Part shown: in pieces, positions 35,601-57,900 of the stretch
How positions within the stretch are numbered: the stretch's first letter is position 1
Layout of the letters: each line of letters begins with the position of its first letter
From: Streptomyces sp. YIM 130001
GTDB taxonomy: Bacteria; Actinomycetota; Actinomycetes; Streptomycetales; Streptomycetaceae
Assembly (NCBI RefSeq): GCF_003574445.1
Contig: NZ_KZ984561.1
Span: 62,001 to 126,000 of the forward strand
Length of the DNA stretch: 64,000 nucleotides
Reading direction: 5' to 3'
The notes under the pieces: model-generated
Seen by the model: the letters and a program-made list of their open reading frames with translations, nothing else
Told to the model about the DNA's origin: nothing
Databases searched by the model: none
Made by a program: the position numbers and the translations under genes

Positions 35601-36991
35601 AGTTCGGTGACGGGACCGTCCGGCCGGCGCACCAGCTGTCGGGCGAGCTGCGCGATGTGCTCGGTGAACGCCTCGGCGGTCGCCGCCTCGATGCGGGCGG
35701 CGTCGTACTTGAGTCGTCCGCGCAGCGTGCCCCCGCCCTCGTACAGCTCCAGAGTGAGCAGGCCGAGGCCGGGCGTGCACACGTCCTGGCGCCAGTGGGC
35801 GCGCAGCCCGCCACGCAGGTCGATGCCCTCGTCCGCGGCAGCGTCCGGTGCGGCCCAACTGTGCAGGACGAAGGTGCAGTTGAACGGGTCGGTGGTGGCG
35901 CCCCCCGCAATGAGCTTGGCGATGCGGGGGAACGGCAGGCGGGAGTGGTCGACGGCACGGGCGAGTTCCGTCTGCACTCCGGTGACGAAGGCCGCCGCGG
36001 TCCGGCCGGGGTCCTGGTCGGGGGCCCGCACCAGGAGGGTGCGCACGAAGTAGCCGACCGTGCGGTCGAAGCGCGGGTCGGTGCGGGCACCCAGCGGGAC
36101 GCCGACGGTGGGCGCCTGCTGCCGGCTGTAGGTGCCCAGGGCCAAGAGGTAGGCGGCGAGCAGTACGGCGGCGCCACCGGCCCGGCGCTCGCGGGAGAAC
36201 GTGGTGATCTCGCCCCACAGTTCGGCGTCCAGGTCCAGCGGCACCGTCGCCTCGCGCGGAGTGCCGGCACCTCGGGAGTCCGGGCTGTGGGTGTCCGGGC
36301 TGTGGGTGTCCAGCGGGAAGTCGATGTTGAGGTCGGCGCCGTCGAGCCGGCCGCGCCAGTACTCCTCGGCCGCGGTGTCCTGCGCGGACTCCTGGGTGCG
36401 GGCGGCGACGTAGTCGCCGAACGGGGCGGGGGCGGCGCCGGGCACCTCTCCGTACTCGTACGCGCCGAGCAGATCGGCGAGGAGCAGACCTGTGGACTCT
36501 CCGTCGACGACGAGGTGGTGCACGACGAGCAGCAGGGTGTGGTGTTCGGGCCCGTGTGCGAACAGCACGGCGCGCAGCACACCGTCACGTTCCAGATCGA
36601 GCTCCGTGCGTGCCTCGGCGAGGAGCGCGGCCGCCTGCTCGGGTCCGGTCTGCGGAGCGGCCGTACGGCGCTCGAGTCGGGGGGCACGCACCGGATCGAC
36701 CTCGAGGTACGGCCGCCCGTCACCGCTGCCGGTGTCGTCGTCGCGGACACGCGCGGACAGCAGCGGATGGCGGGCGACGACACGGGCGAGCGCGGCTTCG
36801 AGGCCGGTGTCGTCCAGAGGGCCGCGCAGATCGATGGCGAGCGGCACGTTGTAGGGCGAGTTCTGCGGGTCTGCCCGGTGCTGGAGCAGCAGTCCGAGCT
36901 GCTCCTCGGTCAGGGGGACGGTGCCCGCCTCGGCCGCCTCTGGGCCGGCGGTCGCGGCGATCTGCGCTCCTGAGCGTTGGAGCATGGTCAT
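29660..36991 (-). CDS. NRPS C-A-T-E-C-T-TE, second module without an A domain
   Basis: 2443 residues. C1 at about 20-455 (HHLVVDGES near 158). A at about 475-960 (YTSGSTGTPKG near 630, FDVGAHEML, NAYGPTETS). T1 with GGDSI near 1055. Epimerisation domain at about 1110-1560 (HHLVVDGVSW near 1255, VGWFTSIHPV). C2 at about 1590-2020 (HHVLLDGWS near 1739). T2 with GGHSL near 2100. TE at about 2150-2443 (GGFSGGG near 2237). C2 and T2 adjoin with no A domain between them. I read the A pocket as D-V-H-H-V-T-A-Y-S-K, which matches no code I know. The protein would make a D-configured residue and join it to something loaded in trans. GGGAG lies seven bases before the ATG. It is not part of the streptogramin B set and its product is unknown. 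Confidence 0.93.
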   Translation of the reverse strand: MTMLQRSGAQIAATAGPEAAEAGTVPLTEEQLGLLLQHRADPQNSPYNVPLAIDLRGPLDDTGLEAALARVVARHPLLSARVRDDDTGSGDGRPYLEVDPVRAPRLERRTAAPQTGPEQAAALLAEARTELDLERDGVLRAVLFAHGPEHHTLLLVVHHLVVDGESTGLLLADLLGAYEYGEVPGAAPAPFGDYVAARTQESAQDTAAEEYWRGRLDGADLNIDFPLDTHSPDTHSPDSRGAGTPREATVPLDLDAELWGEITTFSRERRAGGAAVLLAAYLLALGTYSRQQAPTVGVPLGARTDPRFDRTVGYFVRTLLVRAPDQDPGRTAAAFVTGVQTELARAVDHSRLPFPRIAKLIAGGATTDPFNCTFVLHSWAAPDAAADEGIDLRGGLRAHWRQDVCTPGLGLLTLELYEGGGTLRGRLKYDAARIEAATAEAFTEHIAQLARQLVRRPDGPVTELDGIGPRARTTLDFLNATDRPFEDTDIDTLIRGVARTRPDAVAVEFGDRRWTRRELDARIEGYAAGLAARGVRAGDRVGVMLPRSDEAVAVMLGILRAGAAYVPLDAAHPEARRRHIVDSSGMRLAIVAPDIAAACPADLDQVQPADLPRSGAAPTPGPTPADALHVLYTSGSTGTPKGVQLSHRALVTDALAAVRHFGIGPDDAMLLKAPFTFDVGAHEMLVPLVAGARLVVAPPDAERDPDLLAETLEQHGVTLLHAVPSQLRLLLEAEGFTANRTLRTVVSTGESLPNELRVAFEAAHPARLHNAYGPTETSYSTVFSWGRGDSSFWTRRGDVPIGVPFDNIRCHVLDASLREVPPGAPGELWIGGGTVSDGYVGDPERTAERYRTLELGGRSETVYGTGDLVRLLPGGVLAHLGRIDDQVKINGNRVELGEVRAALMSLPAVTDASVQVSRHARGSLQIVAHVVTRDEPARLRAALGPLLPAHMVPAIFHLVPRIPVLPNGKTDRRALDQLVAGGGQVTETVAAPPKQAEAADQGRAAEVTEAADQKAAVPSTSVPGPAVRSSLPAVRSVWTELLGETGDDAQFFEAGGDSILAMQMVSRLRRAGFTLAMREIYRHPVLADLAAHLDAGTTPPADAVSAPTPGAPAAAARGGDVSPLAPVQSWFFRHIKTDLHQWNQSVLLELNAPVDPTVLRLALQAVVAAHPALSARFTADAHGDFAEGRMAADAPFAAYDPRDVLRERDIADDTELDEALEEVERSLDPLKGVHVRALLAHDSRQPESHGLLLLVVHHLVVDGVSWRILLEDLEHALASLAGGALPSLPQEACRYEEWVASLPAVAEREGEAGYWRALAAARGGIQSLLLTLPAPDERDIRRVEFSLDPEATTRLIGPLPRRLGLQVHQVMTGAFAHALARWRGTRQVTFDVETHGRHGRDDLFRTVGWFTSIHPVVLAADRALDPEHWLAQVADDLTAVPDGGVGFGACREFSSDPGLRTALRDLPAALACFNYYGQADQLTANGGFTMSGRPIPREHSARCERVYGIEVYGIVHGGRLRMGLTWVPSPADGVDESAVEALVDQMSWVLATLAGTDPDAVSAAEITAPGAPAAPARPNGRPGARELPVPGGADVPADRQERVPVTPQQNGLLLDALAHSGSGRYVEQLFWRWHGPLDTDRFKAAWQSVFDRETVLRAAFEWEEAPCLVLHDEVTAEVVRHPAGSVDWDELKEQDRLRGFDLREPGLLRATLLDDEGVVGADHGGEADGAPSTRVLVTFHHVLLDGWSVSVLLQEFYRAYFTDGVLAGDERRPDIRDYSRWLAEQDTAPARDFWSAAVPATTPLVRPAQDGPPTGQSGWGRAEVRLSRAEADRLRVWAAGHATTESSALQAVWAMLLYRAGGGEDTAPVGFGVTVSGRGIALDSVERLPGLLMNSLPMTIEVDPAHTVPELLTELRDHALDMAAYEWVSTGQIHEWSGRRADEKLVESLIVFENYPRSSEELDTTLAEHGIRVGLPEAAGSQTAFPVTLLAFRDVDGSLVLTAVHDRGRIAAADTAMLVDQCARLLRELPDTADGPTTVGDILTRLPAADQPRMAVRAEPATDSAGAEVTWPDGPQTQVVQEAWRAVFAADVTDPGVHFFEAGGHSLLAMRLLREINVRSGRTVRLDELLSHPRAGELAHLLTQEPADADSTGSGDVLVPLRPATDPGAGTIYLVHPPGGQVACYAQLAHSYEGPEALVGIRDPRVNDPEPEHRTAEQLAEHYLQALRRLLDAGERIVLGGFSGGGVIAYEMARQIAAEGYRPPLVVMVDAGAPDGELTDADADGSFANQLRAVAEGRTPAPDAEGPGAGPADTAAGAEPASGITDPDSSAGYLTELAQIADWLRNDGGGDPVALMRDSVEAVQRYLPGPYAGPVAVLRAGDAGFGRGTDYDESDRFHARAGLGWEDHVEDLAIRVVPGNHVTMLTGTNVRGLARILASAVRH

Positions 36992-37150
36992 CAGGTGTCT
37001 CCCGAGTCGGAATCCGAGGCTTGGTTCGTCCGGCGCCGCTGCCCGGTGATCCGCACGGTCCGGGCCCGGGTGTGGTGCTCACCGCCGCGTCGTCGACGCG
37101 CGGCGCGTGCGACGCGTGGCGGCGGCCGCGCGCGGTGCCGCGGAACGTGG

Positions 37151-38473
37151 TCAGCTGCTGCCCGAGCGGGCCTCGACCAGGGCCGCGAGGCGGTCCAGAC
37201 CGATGGTGATGTCGCGGGGGTTGAGTACCGAGTAGGACAGCCGGAGTTGACGCAGTCCCCCGGTCCCCGCGTAGAAGTGGTACATCGGCGTCCACAGCAG
37301 GCCGAAGTTGCGGGCGGAGTCCTCCAGTGCCTCCTCGTCGGCGATGAACGGCACGGTGACGACGGCGAAGAGGCCGCCCGTGGGCACGTTCCAGCTCACC
37401 CCGTTGCCCCCGTTCGGTCCGAAGCGCGCGGCGAGACCGTCGAGCAGGGTGCGCAGATTGCGGCGGTAGACGGCGGCCTCGCGGGCGCAGGCCTGCTCCA
37501 TGCTGCAGTCGTGCTCGAGCAGCAGCCCGCCGATCGCCGCCTGCGCGAGTGACGAGGTGTTGAGCGTGAACATGCTTTTGAGCTTGGCGAGTTGGTCCGT
37601 GAACAGGCCGCCCTGGGTGACTTCCTGGTCGGCGACGACGTATCCGATACGGGCGCCGGGATAGGCGGTCTTGGAGTACGAGCCGATGTAGACGACGTGT
37701 CCGCTGGTGTCCAGGGACTTGAGGGTGGGCAGCCTGCCCTGGCCGTCGTGGAACATCGAGTACGGGTTGTCCTCGATCAGCAGGATGTCCTGCTCCTCGG
37801 CGACGCGGAGCAGGCGCCTGCGGTCGTCCAGCGACATCCGGGAGCCGCCGGGGTTGGCGAAGTCCGGGACGATGTAACAGGCCCGCGGGTTCAGGCCGTC
37901 GGCGCGGGCCCGGGTGATGGTGCGCGCCATGTCGTCGGCGTCGAGCCCGCCGGCGCCCTCGGGCACCAGGTGGACGGCTGTCTCGGTGAGACGGGCGGCA
38001 CCGGTGAATCCGACATAGGTCGGCGCGGCGGCGAGCACGACGTCGCGTGCGTCGCGGCGCAGCGCCCGCAGCAGCAGGACCATGGCCTCCTGGCAGCCGG
38101 TGGTGACGAGCACCGCCTGCGGGTCCGCCGTGATCCCTTCGTCCGTCCGGAGCTGCCGGGCGATCAGGTCGTTGATGATCCCCTTGGTGGGGCCGTACTG
38201 GAACAGGCTCCGGCGTACCTGCTCCGCGCTGAGACCGCGCTCCTGTTCCAGGTACCGGGTGAACCGCCGCAGGTGCCGGTGCACCGCGTCGGTCCGGTAG
38301 TGGCCCTCGTAGGGGCGGCCGGCGGCGAACGACACGGCCTCGGGGTAGTTGCCGGTGATCTCGTTGAGCAGCGTCATCGAGGTCAGTGCGGGATCGGTGA
38401 GGCTGGCATGCAGGTCGGCGGTGGCCAACAGGGGTTTGGCCCGGGGGGATTCGAGCAGCGCCGCAGTGTTCAT
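37151..38473 (-). CDS. pglE: PLP aminotransferase, PglE/HpgT-like (arylglycine-forming)
   Basis: 440 residues of the fold-type I aminotransferase family close to HpgT/PglE and 2-aminoadipate transaminases. Seen: AVSFAAGRPYEGHYRTD, LFQYGPTKGIINDLIA, TTGCQEAMVLLLRAL, YIVPDFANPGGSRM, EDNPYSMFH and the PLP-lysine segment YIGSYSKTAYPGARIGYV (Lys near 268). PglE aminates phenylglyoxylate to phenylglycine in pristinamycin producers; HpgT makes hydroxy- and dihydroxyphenylglycine. The ATG at 38473 overlaps the mbtH stop (ATGA). Its place after the four-module NRPS, the DpgC-like gene and mbtH points to supply of the last, arylglycine residue. The symbol rests on context and family, not on a database search. 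Confidence 0.78.
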   Translation of the reverse strand: MNTAALLESPRAKPLLATADLHASLTDPALTSMTLLNEITGNYPEAVSFAAGRPYEGHYRTDAVHRHLRRFTRYLEQERGLSAEQVRRSLFQYGPTKGIINDLIARQLRTDEGITADPQAVLVTTGCQEAMVLLLRALRRDARDVVLAAAPTYVGFTGAARLTETAVHLVPEGAGGLDADDMARTITRARADGLNPRACYIVPDFANPGGSRMSLDDRRRLLRVAEEQDILLIEDNPYSMFHDGQGRLPTLKSLDTSGHVVYIGSYSKTAYPGARIGYVVADQEVTQGGLFTDQLAKLKSMFTLNTSSLAQAAIGGLLLEHDCSMEQACAREAAVYRRNLRTLLDGLAARFGPNGGNGVSWNVPTGGLFAVVTVPFIADEEALEDSARNFGLLWTPMYHFYAGTGGLRQLRLSYSVLNPRDITIGLDRLAALVEARSGSS

Positions 38474-38688
38474 GTGGCGGCCTCGTCCATGGCGGCCACC
38501 AGGCTCTTGGGCCGCATGTCGGTCCAGTTCTCGCTGATGTGACCGAGCGCGCTCTCGCGGTCGGTGGCCGGCAGGGCGATGCTCCATCCGGCGGGGACCT
38601 CGGCGAAGGACGGCCACAGCGAGTACTGGCCCTCGTGGTTGACCAGGACGAGATACGTGCCTTCGGGGTCCTCGAAGGGGTTGCTCAT
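38470..38688 (-). CDS. mbtY: MbtH-like protein
   Basis: 72 residues, standard MbtH length, with MSNPFEDPEGTYLVLVNHE-type N-terminus, QYSLWPSFAEVPAGW and NWTDMRPKSL. ATG 38688 is preceded by GGGAG; the open frame extends further upstream but without family similarity. Overlaps the aminotransferase gene by ATGA. It is expected to support the A domains of the two large streptogramin-type NRPSs. From memory, pristinamycin clusters carry an mbtH gene (mbtY) beside pglE, as here. It lies 264 bp after the DpgC-like gene, with a perfect palindrome in between. Confidence 0.93.
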   Translation of the reverse strand: MSNPFEDPEGTYLVLVNHEGQYSLWPSFAEVPAGWSIALPATDRESALGHISENWTDMRPKSLVAAMDEAAT

Positions 38689-38798
38689 GACGGTCTCCCG
38701 GTTCCTTGTACTAGGCGTGGTGGGACAGCGGTCGGGATGGTCCCCATCCAGGCTGGCCGGGCGGACCGACACGGAGCTGACATGGCGCTGACGAGGCC

Positions 38799-38820
38799 GC
38801 CCTGCGGGGCCCCGCAGGGC
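38799..38820. terminator. Perfect 22-bp palindrome between dpgC-like and mbtH genes
   Basis: An 11-bp arm GCCCTGCGGGG is followed at once by its exact complement, so the stem has no spacer. It lies 133 bp after the DpgC-like stop and 110 bp before the MbtH start. It may be a terminator or attenuator that makes mbtH-aminotransferase a separate unit, or an operator. No U-run is present. Confidence 0.45.
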
Positions 38821-38952
38821 GGGCACCGGCCGGCTCGTGGGACACGGGGAAGCGGCCGCCGGGGACGGTGCCGCGGGTGCGGGCATCCACGGGGTACGGC
38901 ATATCTGCGGGCCATGGCTGCGTGATCGGTGCGGGCGCCCCGCCGCATACCG

Positions 38953-40371
38953 TCACCCCTGGCTCGCGGTGGCCCCCGATGCGCCTCGGCTCCGGTTGAC
39001 CCAGGTGTTCTCCAGGGTGGTGATCAGCCCCGGGCTGTGCAGCTGCCTGGCCTGCTCGTAGGCGTACTGGGCCAGGTAGCGGCGGAACAGGTCGATGGGC
39101 TCCTCCACCAGGTTGAGCATGCGCCGGTTGGCTCCCACGGCCGGCTGGTCGAGGTGCCCTGCGGCCGCGCGCACGGCCCCGTCCATGGCGTCCGCCGGCA
39201 CCGTCTCGTCGACGAAGAGGGATGCCTCGGGGTCGGTCGCCCGCAGTTTCCGGCCCCAGAAGATGAGGCGGCGCGAGAGCCGGGAGCCGGTCAGGTGCAG
39301 CAGGCGCATATTGGCGACGCCGGGGACCAGGCCCTCCTCCATGGCCGGCAGGCTGAACCAGGAGTCGTCGGCCGCGACGACCCGGTCCATGGTCGGCAGG
39401 ATCTGCATACCGCCGCCGATGGCGAAGGCGTCGACGGCCGCGACCCACGGCTTGTCGGCGTCCGGCCACCAGCCCTCGCCCGCCGAGTCGTCCAGGCACA
39501 GACCGCGCACGAACTTGGCGATGTAGCCGGCCTCGCGGCGCAGCAGGAAGCCCAGCAGCGAGATGTCGCCGTTGTAGAGATGCGTCAGGTTGATGCCGGC
39601 ACTGAAGACCCGGCGGCCCGCGTAGGCGGGGTGGGTCTGCGGCGCGCCGCGCAGCACGCCGACGTGGCTGGCCGGGTCGAGCAGGACCAGATCGGTGCCG
39701 GTCTCCAGCGCTTCGGTGGCGGCGTCGTCCTCGGCGTTGAGGAACTCGGTGTTGCGCAGTTCGAGTTGGGCGATGCCGTCTTGCCGGGTGACGGTGGCGA
39801 TGCCCAGGTCGGCGTGCCCGGTGAGTTGGTAGTCGAGGAGCGCGGCGCGGGCGCGGGCGGTGGGGCGCAGCATGGAGCGCAGCAGGTGGTTGCCCGCGGT
39901 GGGGGCGTTCAGTACGGCCTGGAAGAAGAGGCCGACGGCGACCTCCCAGCCTTCCTTGGTGCGCTGCGAGTGCCGTGCTTCCGCCTCGAGGCGGTCACGG
40001 GTGGGCACCAGGCCCGGGAAGTACGCGGCCGCCGACTCGGTCAGTTCCTCGAGGCGCGGGCTGCGGGTGAGGCCGTCGGTGAGTTCGGCGTAGATCCGGT
40101 CGGCGTACGAGGCGAGGAACCGGCGGCGCAGGGTGTCGGCCGCGTCGTGCAGGGCCGCCGCGACCCGCTGCTCGGCGGCGGTGCGTTCGGTGCGGGGCGG
40201 CATCGCGTCGACGGACCGCACAGCGGACTCGAGATGGGCGGTGACGGCGCTGCGGTCCCGGTCGAAGTCGCCGCTGAGGACGGGTGGGTGGCCCGGGCCG
40301 GACCGCAACAGCAGCGCGGGGCCCGCGGCGGTGTCCCCGGGGGCGGAGTCCGCGAAGGTGGGTGTGCGCAT
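38953..40371 (-). CDS. dpgC: DpgC-like cofactor-free dioxygenase (arylacetyl-CoA to arylglyoxylate)
   Basis: 472 residues of the enoyl-CoA hydratase superfamily with the long N-terminal helical domain of DpgC. Seen: the crotonase-type FSAGINLTHLYNGDISLLGFLLRRE region, VDAFAIGGGMQILPTMDRVVAA, FSLPAMEEGLVPGVANMRL, LFVDETV and ANRRMLNL, all DpgC hallmarks. DpgC turns 3,5-dihydroxyphenylacetyl-CoA and O2 into the glyoxylate plus CoA without metal or flavin. It starts 19 bp after the NRPS stop and so is co-transcribed. No dpgA, dpgB or dpgD is in the window, and pglA-D are absent from the place where they are expected. The inferred role is to give the keto acid that the PglE-like enzyme aminates to the last residue; whether that is phenylglycine or dihydroxyphenylglycine is open. 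Confidence 0.85.
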   Translation of the reverse strand: MRTPTFADSAPGDTAAGPALLLRSGPGHPPVLSGDFDRDRSAVTAHLESAVRSVDAMPPRTERTAAEQRVAAALHDAADTLRRRFLASYADRIYAELTDGLTRSPRLEELTESAAAYFPGLVPTRDRLEAEARHSQRTKEGWEVAVGLFFQAVLNAPTAGNHLLRSMLRPTARARAALLDYQLTGHADLGIATVTRQDGIAQLELRNTEFLNAEDDAATEALETGTDLVLLDPASHVGVLRGAPQTHPAYAGRRVFSAGINLTHLYNGDISLLGFLLRREAGYIAKFVRGLCLDDSAGEGWWPDADKPWVAAVDAFAIGGGMQILPTMDRVVAADDSWFSLPAMEEGLVPGVANMRLLHLTGSRLSRRLIFWGRKLRATDPEASLFVDETVPADAMDGAVRAAAGHLDQPAVGANRRMLNLVEEPIDLFRRYLAQYAYEQARQLHSPGLITTLENTWVNRSRGASGATASQG

Positions 40372-40390
40372 CGGTGTGTCTCCGATCGTT

Positions 40391-54912
<14,522 letters not shown>

Positions 54913-54916
<4 letters not shown>

Positions 54917-57900
54917 CGGGAAACCTTCCAGGCGGCTTCGAGCTGGTCGATCTGGTCCTGGCTGAGCGAGACCAGAGACAGGTCGGAGGGGGTGATGCCG
55001 CCCGCGTCGGGGCGCATCGCATGAGTGACGAGGGCCTTGAGGGCGCCGAACCAGCTCTCGCCGAGTTCGCGTACGTCCGTCTCGTCGAGGAGGCGGCCCG
55101 CCCAGGTCCACACGGCCTGCAGCGTGGGACCTGCGGTGTCGTCCCGGGTGAAGGAGTTGACCTCGACGGAGTGCGCCAGCGGCAGCGCGCCGTCGGTACC
55201 GTCGCCGATCGATTCGGCGTCGGGGGCGGCGGCCCACAGTCCGTCAGCCTCGCTCCGGAACCGGCCCAGATAGTTGAACCCGAGGGCGGGTGTGCCGTGC
55301 GGTGCGAGCGCGGCCAGGCTGCGGCCGGTGCGGGCGTCGAGGTGACGGAGCAGGCCGTGGCCGATGCCGCCGTCGGGGATCTCGCGCAGCTGCTCCTTGA
55401 TCCGCTTCACCGCCTTCCCGGCGGCGGGTCCGCCCGCGAGGGCGTCGGCACGGTCGAGCGGGCCGGGGGTCAGGCGCACGGGATACATGCTGGTGAACCA
55501 GCCGACGGTGCGGTCGAGTTCGCCGCCGCCGGCGCCGGGCTCTCGGCCGTGCCCTTCGAGGTCGAGGAGGACGGCGTCCGCGTCACCGAGGCCGCGGCGG
55601 CTGCGCCAGTCGGCGACGGCGAGCGCGAACGCGGTGAGCAGGACGTCGTCGACGCGGCCGTTGAACGTGGACGTGACGGTGGTGAGCAGTGCATCGGTGG
55701 TCGCGGCGTCCAGGCTGAGGCTCAGGCTGCGCGCGGTGGCGGCGGTGTCCTGTTCGGGGTCGAGTGCCTGCCTGGTCACCGGCGCGGACTCGGCAGCCAA
55801 GGTCCGTGTCCACAGGGCGAGTTCGGCGATCCGCTCGGGCCGCTCGGCCTCGTCGGCGAGGTACTGCGCCCAGGCCCTGAAGGAGGTGCCCACCGGCTGC
55901 AGCGTTGCGGTGGCGCCGGGTGCGGTGGCCTCCCAGGCCACCTTCAGGTCGGGCAGCAGGATGCGCCAGGAGACGCCGTCGACGACCAAGTGGTGGAGGG
56001 TCAGCAGCAGCCGGCCGGGCCGGTGGGGGCCGGCATCGAGCCAGACGGCACGGCCGTTGCGGCCGGCGAACGGGTCGAGATGCGAGCGGGCGGCCGCGGC
56101 CTCCTCGGCGGCCAGCGCCCGCAGTCGCGTGTCGTCGAGGCCGGTGGCGTCCACGCGGCGCACCCAGTCCTCGGCGTGTCCGGCGCGGGGTGCGTCGATC
56201 CGCATCGACCAGGCGTCGCCGTCGCGTGAGAACACCGCGCGCAGTACGTCGTGGTGGTCGATGAGGGTCTGCAGCGCGGCGACGAGCCGCTCCTCGCCCA
56301 GGTCCGGGGGCACCGTGACCACCATCGACTGGCTGAACGCCTCGACGGGGCCGCCCCGTTCGCGAAGCCAGTGCATGATCGGGGTGAGCGGCACCTCCCC
56401 GGTCGCCTCCGGCTGCGGGCCGTCCTTCCCCGCGGGGGCAGGCTCGTCGGCGAGGGTCTCGGCGACGGTGGCGAGCTCGGCGACCGTCTTGTGCTCGAAG
56501 ATCTGCTTGGCGGTCAGGGACAGTCCGGCCCGGCGGGCCATGCCGACGAGCTGGATGACCATGATGCTGTCGCCGCCGCGGTCGAAGAAGCCGTCGTCGA
56601 TCGAGACGGTGTCGATGCCGAGCACCTCGGCGAAGAGCGTCGTGAGCAGTTCCTCGCGGGGTGTGCGCGCGGCGCGCCCGTCGGATCCGGCCGCGCCGAA
56701 GTCGGGGGCGGGCAGGGCCCGGCGGTCCAGTTTGCCGTTGGGGGTGAGCGGCAGTGCGCCGAGGGCGACGAACGCCGCCGGCACCATGTAGTCGGGCAGT
56801 GCCGCCGCGACGTGCGGGCGCAGCACGGCGGCGTCGACGTCGGTGCCGGGTGCGGCGACCACGTAGGCGACGAGCCGCTTGTCTCCGGGCCGGTCCTCGC
56901 GCACCAGGACGGCGGACTGGGCCACCCGCGGGTGGGCGCCGAGCACGGACTCGATCTCGCCGAGCTCGATGCGGAACCCACGGACCTTGACCTGCTGGTC
57001 GGCCCGTCCGAGGAACTCCAGGATGCCGTCGGGGCGGCGGCGCACCAGATCGCCGGTGCGGTACATCCGGGCGCCGCTCTGCGGCGCGAACGGGTCGGCG
57101 ACGAACCGCTCGGCGGTGGCGTCGGGGCGTCTCAGGTAGCCGCGGGCGAGCCGTGCGCCGCCGATGTAGAGCTCACCGGTCACTCCGGGGACCACGGGCC
57201 GCAGCCGGTCGTCGAGCACGTGGCATGCGGTGTTGTCGAGCGGGGTGCCGATGGGGACGGTGGTCTCCTGCTCCCAGGGCGCCGCCATGAAGTGATGGGT
57301 GGCGAACGTGGTGGCCTCGGTGGGCCCGTACCCGTCGACGATCATCGTGTTCGGGGAGACGGCCAGCACCCGGCCGACGGCGGCCGGGGAGACGACGTCA
57401 CCGCCGGTCCACACCTCGCGTACGCCCGTGAAGCAGTCCGGTGACTCCTCGGCCAGCAGGTTGAACAGGCCGGAGGTGAGCCACATGCCGGTGACCCCGC
57501 CGTCCACGATCGCCCGCTGCAGGGCCCGGGTGTCCAGGTCTCCGGGGGGTGCGACGACGACGGCACCGCCGGACAGCAGGGGCACCCACAGCTCGTACTG
57601 GGAGGTGTCGAAGGAGTACGGGGAGTGGAGCAGTACGCGCTCCTGGTTGCCGGTGCGCCAGCACCGGTCGGCGGCGAGGACGGTGACGTCGCCGTGGGTG
57701 ATGGCGACGCCCTTGGGGTTGCCGGTGGAGCCCGAGGTGTACATGGCGTAGGCGAGCTGGTGCGGGTGGACGGGGACGACGGGCAGCGGATCGCCCTCGT
57801 CGGGTGTCGCGTCGACGACCAGCACCCGGGCGTCGCCCGCCCAGGAGGCGCAGGCGTGCTCGGCGTCGGTGACGCGGTCGGTCAGCAGGACTCGTGCGCC

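Noticed and set aside
38953..40371. Plain enoyl-CoA hydratase of fatty-acid breakdown
   Set aside because: The long N-terminal domain and the GGGMQILPTMDRVVAA and ANRRMLNL segments are those of DpgC, and it is co-transcribed with NRPS genes.
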